From a bacterium (GTDB lineage: Bacteria; Elusimicrobiota; Elusimicrobia; UBA1565; UBA9628): a stretch of 44,933 bases of DNA. Below, piece after piece: positions 39,648 through 44,933 of this stretch. The notes beneath the pieces were generated by a model, which saw only the letters and a program-made list of their open reading frames with translations, was not told where the DNA came from and did no database searches. Location: positions 1 through 44,933 of the forward strand of contig JAJYOT010000008.1 in the NCBI GenBank assembly GCA_021796015.1, given 5' to 3'. The translations under genes were made by a program, and so were the position numbers. Each line of letters begins with the position of its first letter. Within the stretch, counting starts at the first letter, position 1.

Positions 39648-41729
39648 TTAGCGTTTCAGGTTATTTGAACCTTGTGGTTGGGATGCCGATAGTTGAGAAT
39701 AATCCGGTTCGGTTCCTATTTTCCATAGGGCTTCGAGATATTCCACCAGCGCCCCAAGATAAGGATCTTTCAAATAAACCGTATTCTCGAAATTGTGCCG
39801 GTTTCCGTTAAAGCTCATGTTGGTCGAACCCGTGGCGACGATTCCGCCGTTTTTTCCGTCTCCAATGACGAGTTTGTTATGGAAAAGCCCGGTTTTACCC
39901 GCTCCGGAAATAACGCGCACCTCCGCTCCGGCGTCCTTTACTTTTTTCATGTCGGCGATGGAGGCCGGATTATGAGATTGGCGAATGTCGGACAGGACCC
40001 GGATGGACAAGCCATTGTTGAGCTTTGAAACCATGGTCGAAACCAAATCCGGCCAAGGGTAAAAGCCGAACATTCCGATCAAGGCGTCTTGTTTGGAGGC
40101 ATTGATGATTTTAGCCCAGGCTTCTCCGGTGCCTCCATCGGGCGAGAAGGACGCGATGGGGAGAGCCGTTCCGTTGAAGCTTTGTCCAAGGCTTCTGTCT
40201 GTGGGAATGGGGCTGTTGATGGCCGGCTCCTCGGGATCAAGATCGTCCGAGTAAGGGCGCGCAACGCTTTTCGCCCAATTAAAGAAGGCTTGATAGAGAG
40301 CGATTATCTTCTTGTCATCGATAAAGACTACGTTCTCCCAGTTATTTTGCTGCGAGTGAGTGGAGTAGTTATAGGATCCGGTTTCAAGAATTTGGGAGTT
40401 TCCGAGGAAATGCGGAACATTCCAAATTCGGAATTTTGCGTGTTGAATCCCGATGCTTCCCAAGCCCTTAAGCGCGTAAAGTTTGAGGTTCGGGTTTCCG
40501 GCGTTGGACTCATCCACTAATTTCTGGAGCTGGGGGCTTCGGGTCCGGTTCCGCTGGCGTGTTTTTTCCGGGAAGAGATTGGAGTAATCCGCGATGATTT
40601 CAAATTTTTTTCCTTGTTTTAGGCCCTGGACAATAGAGGCTACGTCTTCATCCAAGGTTTCTTCGTAAAGCATGATCTGGGTTGAGTTGGAGGCATTGTT
40701 GCCAGCGGCAAGTATTGCGGGAATATCGTCTCCGGTCCCGTTGGGGACGTTGGGGAACAGCGTTCTCTTTACGTTTTGACCGCCAATTTTTATAAGGTCG
40801 TTGTGGGTAGGAATAAAAATATGAGGGAATTGAAATTGTAGATTTGATGAGCGAAGATTAAACTCTTGCGGCGTCATAACTTTTTGAGTTTCCGCGGATT
40901 TAAGCCAGAGTGGGCCTTTTCGGGGGGCGTCCATGTTATAGGCGGGGTCGCTTACTAATTTTTCAGCGTTGGAGCCTTGTTCGGGGTTTTTGCCGCTAGC
41001 CCAATAAGGTTCAAGCGTTTTTGAGATGTGCTGGGCTTGAACCTGGGCAAGGATTTGAGAAAGATTGTTGATTTCGTTTTCTTGTTTGGAATCGCGGATA
41101 TAGATTCTGGTCAAGGGCGTCAGAATTTGATCCAATGCCTTGGCTTTTTCAAAGGCCGCTTGAGATAGCGAGGAATGTCCCGCGTCCTGGGTCAAGCCGC
41201 CCACATATTTTTGTAGAGATTCTAAAACCCGCGCGGCTGATTTTTTTCTGCCTTTTTCCAGGAGAGCGCTGATTTGAGAGAGAAGAATTTTCTGGCGTTG
41301 CGGACTCTTAGAGGACACGAGGGCGTTCAGCCTTCCCTTGATTTGAGCCTTGGCTTTTGAGTTGAGAGCGTTAAGTATTGGCGCTAAAAGCTGTTGTCCT
41401 TCCGGGGTCGCGGCATTTTTTAAGACAGAAACCCACTCGGAGGTTTTAGCGTCTTCATTTAAATTAAAAGAGGGGTTTGAAGACCACTGCGAGAAGCCTT
41501 GAAGGGATGCGCTTAAGCCTTGATTGGCGCCCATCGTAAATATCGGTTGGGAAAGAAAACCCGTTTCCGCTGGCAGGGCGGAGTTGAGTCCCGCGTAGGC
41601 TTGCGTTGCGGATAAGAAGAAGATGAGCGCAAGAAAAGCGCGTGGGGTTGTTTTTTTAGTCCCTTTCCTTAATGATCTTAAGGATGGGACAATGCCGACA
41701 TTAGAGTTATGAGGAAAGGCATTAGTCAT
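39648..41729 (-). CDS. Exported phospholipase-D-like protein
   Basis: The protein has 693 residues from ATG 41729, which has AGGGAG 6 bases before it; an in-frame ATG at 41816 lacks any site. The first 25 residues are read from the two-hairpin repeat. The signal peptide core follows (FLALIFFLSATQAYAG). An orphan helical domain (about 80-230) precedes two PLD halves. The second HKD motif is complete (LFHNKLVIGDGKNGG, then GSTNMSFNGN). The first has Asn for Asp (QHAKFRIWN, then GSYNYSTHSQ). Relatives are nucleases, phospholipases or cardiolipin synthases; the neighbouring S1/P1 nuclease favours nucleic acid, but this is a guess. The gene is last in the minus-strand run. Confidence 0.85.
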   Translation of the reverse strand: MTNAFPHNSNVGIVPSLRSLRKGTKKTTPRAFLALIFFLSATQAYAGLNSALPAETGFLSQPIFTMGANQGLSASLQGFSQWSSNPSFNLNEDAKTSEWVSVLKNAATPEGQQLLAPILNALNSKAKAQIKGRLNALVSSKSPQRQKILLSQISALLEKGRKKSAARVLESLQKYVGGLTQDAGHSSLSQAAFEKAKALDQILTPLTRIYIRDSKQENEINNLSQILAQVQAQHISKTLEPYWASGKNPEQGSNAEKLVSDPAYNMDAPRKGPLWLKSAETQKVMTPQEFNLRSSNLQFQFPHIFIPTHNDLIKIGGQNVKRTLFPNVPNGTGDDIPAILAAGNNASNSTQIMLYEETLDEDVASIVQGLKQGKKFEIIADYSNLFPEKTRQRNRTRSPQLQKLVDESNAGNPNLKLYALKGLGSIGIQHAKFRIWNVPHFLGNSQILETGSYNYSTHSQQNNWENVVFIDDKKIIALYQAFFNWAKSVARPYSDDLDPEEPAINSPIPTDRSLGQSFNGTALPIASFSPDGGTGEAWAKIINASKQDALIGMFGFYPWPDLVSTMVSKLNNGLSIRVLSDIRQSHNPASIADMKKVKDAGAEVRVISGAGKTGLFHNKLVIGDGKNGGIVATGSTNMSFNGNRHNFENTVYLKDPYLGALVEYLEALWKIGTEPDYSQLSASQPQGSNNLKR
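41658..41722 (+). repeat. Two-hairpin repeat, copy 2 (inside PLD start)
   Basis: This is a 65-bp element. Hairpin 1 is GTCCC (41659-41663) with GGGAC (41686-41690) enclosing a perfect CCTTAA-TGATC-TTAAGG stem. Hairpin 2 is ATGCC with GGCAT, ending 41722. It matches copy 1 at 13513-13578 over its whole length with about ten differences and one indel. Here it lies antisense to the gene and supplies codons 3-25 of the PLD-like protein. Confidence 0.78.
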
Positions 41730-41826
41730 GGTTTTCTCCCTTTGGGCGGTTGGCAATGATGATTTCAGCCCATGCCTTTCCGGTTTCTCTATTATCCGCT
41801 TCATATTCATCTTCATGGAAATTGGG

Positions 41827-42951
41827 TTATTGATGGTCGGTCCCTTGAGAAGTTATCGAAGATACTGGTGTGCGGTGTTTTTGAGGTCTTGCCAGGATGC
41901 TGGTCGCCCGTTCTGTTTTGGCTTGCGGTGTCGCTCCGTCCCAATTGATTTGATTGAGAATGTGCGCCAGCCGTACTCCGGCTATTTGTAGCCGGCGATG
42001 GGCGATCGGCTGCATTTCAGCCTGATATTCAGGTGGAAGAGTCACGGGGCCGCCCGCTTGATTCTTGGGCAGGCGGTAGTAATCCGGGTAGATTGTGTTT
42101 TTTGAGATGTTGAAGCTTTCTCCGATGGCGTTATTAATCGTGGCTTCGACGTCCCCTGAAATCCAGCTTGCGACTTCATTTTGGGGAAGAGTGTCGAGAT
42201 CAGCCAGGAGTTTTTGAGCCAGTGCGTTCGCGCCTTCGGGAGTTTGACTTTGCCAACCCGTCTTGTCGATCAAATCGTCCCATAATTCGTGAAGGCGCTC
42301 AAGTTTCCCTTGGAAGACGACTTGTTCGATGTTGCCGCCTTGGTCATTGTTGTCCTCCGATGTGTGCATCGGCTGGTGTTCATCTCCGACAAGATGAACG
42401 AGATACGATAGAGCGATAATCCGACGGTCTTTCCAGAGCGTGACGGTTTGGTCGAAATCCTGTTGCGAGACTCCCATTTGCTGTACGGGGCGCGGGGTTT
42501 CAAGGCGGGTGATGGCGAATTTAATTTGGGCCTGGATGCAGTTCTGGACCGAATCCTGCATCATCTGTGCGATGGGGCCCGAGGCGTTTTTCTCACAATC
42601 CGGATATTGGTCGAGTTCGCCGTTGGTCGGAGTTTGGCTTAGGGTTGCCTGGACCGGAATATTGATGTAATGCCAAGGGGCGGTTGCCGGGTCTTTGGCA
42701 ATGGGTTTGGAAAGAAGGCCGCCGAAATCGGTTGGACCGTAGCGCAATGTATCGGGATAATTCGAGATGTCGGCGAGGGACGTTTGGTCTGATCCGAGGA
42801 CATCGGATATTGCGGCCTTGGTTTCGGGAGTCAAGTGGGCTTGAGCGATGTCTGAAATCGTCATATGGCCTTCCGGGCCCCAACTGAACGCCAAGGCCGG
42901 GCCGAAAATAAGAGCGGTCGATATGACGAGTAGTCTCGATTTTTTGTTCAT
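41827..42951 (-). CDS. Exported S1/P1-type nuclease
   Basis: The protein has 374 residues. The signal peptide ends at ALAFS, so mature Trp24 (WGPEGHMT) becomes the N-terminus that binds zinc, as in P1 nuclease. Other ligands lie in the Asp-rich DISNYPDTLRYG region, HYINIP, HLVGDEHQPMHTSEDNNDQG, and LHELWDDLID. These zinc enzymes cut single-stranded DNA and RNA and release 3' phosphates. AAAGGA precedes the ATG, which is 1 base after the FtsH stop. A C-terminal tail of about 40 Thr/Ser/Arg-rich residues is extra. Confidence 0.9.
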   Translation of the reverse strand: MNKKSRLLVISTALIFGPALAFSWGPEGHMTISDIAQAHLTPETKAAISDVLGSDQTSLADISNYPDTLRYGPTDFGGLLSKPIAKDPATAPWHYINIPVQATLSQTPTNGELDQYPDCEKNASGPIAQMMQDSVQNCIQAQIKFAITRLETPRPVQQMGVSQQDFDQTVTLWKDRRIIALSYLVHLVGDEHQPMHTSEDNNDQGGNIEQVVFQGKLERLHELWDDLIDKTGWQSQTPEGANALAQKLLADLDTLPQNEVASWISGDVEATINNAIGESFNISKNTIYPDYYRLPKNQAGGPVTLPPEYQAEMQPIAHRRLQIAGVRLAHILNQINWDGATPQAKTERATSILARPQKHRTPVSSITSQGTDHQ

Positions 42952-42952
42952 A

Positions 42953-44933
42953 TTATTTTCCTTTGATAATTTTTTCTAAATCTTCCTTCTGGAGAGTTTC
43001 TTTTTCCATGAGTTCGGAGACGACGTTCTCAAGCGTCTTTCGATTGGTTTTCAAAAGGGTCTTGGCTTGGGAGAGAGCGTTTCCTAAAAGTTTTTTGACC
43101 GCTTGGTCCATTTGATGGGCCGTTTTCTCGCTGTTTTTGCGAACACCGGGAGCGCTGGCACCGGAGGTGAGAATCCCGACATTTTCATCCATGCCTAACT
43201 TCTCAACCATATTGCGCGCGAGGTTTTCCGCTTGTTCGATGTCGTTTCCAGGGCCGGTTGAAGTTTCTCCGAAAATAATTTCCTCGGCCGCGCGTCCGCC
43301 CATCATGCCGACTAGACGGTTTTTAAGTTGGGTCTTGGTCAAGAGAAAAACGTCTTCCTCGTTTTCCGGCGCCGGTTCGGCGTATCCCAAGGCCTGTCCG
43401 CCGTGCGGAATGATGGTCAACTTATTGGCCAAGGGTTGTCCGGCAAAAAAGCCGGCCAGAACGTGTCCTGCTTCATGATAAGCCACTCTTTTTCGAATCT
43501 CGGGTGAAACGGCAAGATTCCGCTCGATTCCGACTGTCATTTTGTCGATGGCTTCATGGATATCGCGTAGAGAGACGTCTGCGCGGCCATTGCGGGCGGC
43601 CAAGCGCTTGGCTTCATCGAAAATTCCCGCCAGTTCCGCTCCGGAAAAACCTGTGGTTCGGCGTACGATGGAGTCAAGATGAACTTCCGGCGTCAAGGAA
43701 GCTTTTCCGGCGTGAATGGCCAATATCGCTTTTCGACCCAGAGAATCAGGGTTCCCGACATAAATTTTTCGGTCAAACCGTCCGGGGCGGGTCAGGGCCG
43801 GGTCCAACACGTCTTCCCGGTTGGTTGCGGCTAAAACCACGATTCCATCGGAACCATCAAAGCCGTCGATGGCGGTTAGAAGTTGGTTCAAGGTCTGTTC
43901 TCTTTCGTTGTCGCCGTTAGACCCAGCTTTTCCGCGAGCCTTGCCGATGGCGTCAATTTCGTCAATAAAGATGATGGTGGGCTTGTTTTTTCGTGCTTCA
44001 TTAAAGAGTTCTCGAACCCTTGCGGCTCCAAGACCGACGAACATTTCAACGAAGTCTGAACCTGTCATTTGAATGAAGGAAGCGTTGGCTTCGCCAGCCA
44101 AGGCTTTGGCCAAAAGAGTTTTTCCCGTTCCCGGGGGGCCGATCAGAAGCGCGCCTTTGGGTGGTACGGCCCCGGCGCGGATCCATTTCGCGGGGTTTTT
44201 CAGGTAATCGGCGATTTCCTGGACTTCAAGTAATGATTCATCGATTCCGCCGATATCGGAAAAGCGCGCCTTCGGTTTTTCGGTTTGAACCTGGGCTTTA
44301 TTTTTTTGGGAAGCGCCGCGGAATAAGGGATTCATGCGGTTGGCGAAGAAGAGATAAATTCCCATGATTAGAACCCAGGGCAGGATGTTGATTAAAGAAT
44401 CCTTGATCGCCGCCCAGCCGGAAAGTTCCGGCCTTTTCATCGCTTTGGCCATGTCTCCGGTATTTTTCGCGATTTGGTCCAAGGAAGATTCTGGCTTCTG
44501 AACCTTGAATGCGGGGGCTTTAAGCGCGGGCGCGGATTTTTGAACTTGAACGACGGCGGCCGGTTGGTGAGGAGCCGGCATTTGGGTGTAATGCGATAAG
44601 ATCGGGATGAACATTCCGGCCACGAAAAGGATAGCCAATGTGGTGCGCCGCGAAAATTTCGCGGACAGCCAAGAAAGAAGGGGCGATTTCTTTTTGGGTT
44701 TAATTTCCGCGTTTTTGGATTTAAAGACGTCTTGTGGAACATTTCCGCCTATTTGAGCGATTGCCCAGCCTGCCATGTTGGAAACGGATTGAAGAGGCTT
44801 TAGTTTTTCGATTGTTTTCGCGTCTGAATCTGGTAATTGAGACGCTTCATGGATGAAAGGATTGAAATTATCGATGCCTTGCAGGAGAGAAAGAGATTCG
44901 CTGCGTTCCTCGATGCTTAATTGTTTCGAGCTT
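42953..44933 (-). CDS. FtsH-type AAA+ zinc protease, N-terminus outside window
   Basis: The frame from ATG 44776 gives 607 residues, but it stays open for 52 more codons to the window edge, and that ATG has no ribosome site, so the gene is probably longer. Two membrane helices (about 47-60 and 129-145) flank a Pro/Ala/Lys-rich periplasmic linker. The AAA+ part has Walker A GPPGTGKT (213-220), pore FVEMFVG, Walker B IIFIDEIDAIG, and second region ATNREDVLDPALTRPGRFD. The peptidase has HEAGH, and AENLARNMVEKLGM follows. It degrades membrane and unfolded proteins. The N-terminal part differs from housekeeping FtsH, so it may be a paralogue. It leads a tight run with two exported hydrolases. Confidence 0.88.
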   Translation of the reverse strand, partial: SSKQLSIEERSESLSLLQGIDNFNPFIHEASQLPDSDAKTIEKLKPLQSVSNMAGWAIAQIGGNVPQDVFKSKNAEIKPKKKSPLLSWLSAKFSRRTTLAILFVAGMFIPILSHYTQMPAPHQPAAVVQVQKSAPALKAPAFKVQKPESSLDQIAKNTGDMAKAMKRPELSGWAAIKDSLINILPWVLIMGIYLFFANRMNPLFRGASQKNKAQVQTEKPKARFSDIGGIDESLLEVQEIADYLKNPAKWIRAGAVPPKGALLIGPPGTGKTLLAKALAGEANASFIQMTGSDFVEMFVGLGAARVRELFNEARKNKPTIIFIDEIDAIGKARGKAGSNGDNEREQTLNQLLTAIDGFDGSDGIVVLAATNREDVLDPALTRPGRFDRKIYVGNPDSLGRKAILAIHAGKASLTPEVHLDSIVRRTTGFSGAELAGIFDEAKRLAARNGRADVSLRDIHEAIDKMTVGIERNLAVSPEIRKRVAYHEAGHVLAGFFAGQPLANKLTIIPHGGQALGYAEPAPENEEDVFLLTKTQLKNRLVGMMGGRAAEEIIFGETSTGPGNDIEQAENLARNMVEKLGMDENVGILTSGASAPGVRKNSEKTAHQMDQAVKKLLGNALSQAKTLLKTNRKTLENVVSELMEKETLQKEDLEKIIKGK

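Overview
The window (about 45 kb, moderate GC) is a bacterial chromosome segment from a Gram-negative, diderm organism: it has lipoproteins, a secretin, Tat, MltB, O-antigen-type polymerisation and OmpA-like genes. The PilM-PilN fusion, several long orphan secreted proteins, the Cys-rich pilins and the short hairpin repeats next to genes suggest Elusimicrobiota or a related poorly cultured phylum. No rRNA or marker gene is present, so this is inference with modest confidence.

Region 1 (1-3047) is a decayed mobile island. An excisionase-like gene is split by a 266-bp MITE-like element with long terminal inverted repeats and a 3-bp TTA duplication. It is followed by an AbiEi/AbiEii-type toxin-antitoxin operon with a near-consensus promoter and a perfect 23-bp operator-like palindrome. 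A gene-poor stretch with a truncated tRNA-Tyr(GTA) sequence and repeated copies of its 5' end closes the region. Region 2 (3048-10588) holds envelope genes: an orphan exported protein, lytic transglycosylase MltB, an O-antigen ligase/polymerase with TPRs, and an OmpA/FlgD-like protein whose start abuts a 52-bp palindromic relative of the MITE.

Region 3 (10569-20786) is a type IV pilus machine: PilM-N fusion, PilO, PilP, secretin PilQ with long Gly/Met-rich loops, then from a second promoter PilB, PilC and four Cys-rich (pseudo)pilins. The last gene of that run is hpnK. It converges, with 3' overlap, on a seven-gene minus-strand run: tatA, cytidylyltransferase-like, tatC, DUF6580-like, hpnJ, hpnI, hpnL-like. 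HpnI, HpnK and HpnJ are the known enzymes that build and remodel the sugar headgroup of composite hopanoids.

Region 4 (27063-39638) is one plus-strand run of overlapping genes: diheme cytochrome c lipoprotein, ruvA, ruvB, spoIID-like; then a small membrane protein, an OmpR-type regulator with a degenerate receiver, a CheY-like receiver, a membrane histidine kinase, a receiver-kinase hybrid, a lipoprotein with ankyrin repeats and a caspase-type peptidase domain, and the queuosine genes queA and tgt. Region 5 (39648-44933, minus) is a tight run of an FtsH-type protease (5' end outside the window), an exported S1/P1 nuclease and an exported phospholipase-D-like protein. The N-terminus of the last is encoded by a 65-bp two-hairpin repeat whose other copy is the leader of pilQ.

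The best candidates for something undescribed are the two short-element families (MITE plus 52-bp relative; two-hairpin repeat recruited into a coding start), the lipoprotein-ankyrin-caspase protein at the end of a signalling operon, and the hopanoid-tailoring set split between a pilus operon and a Tat operon.
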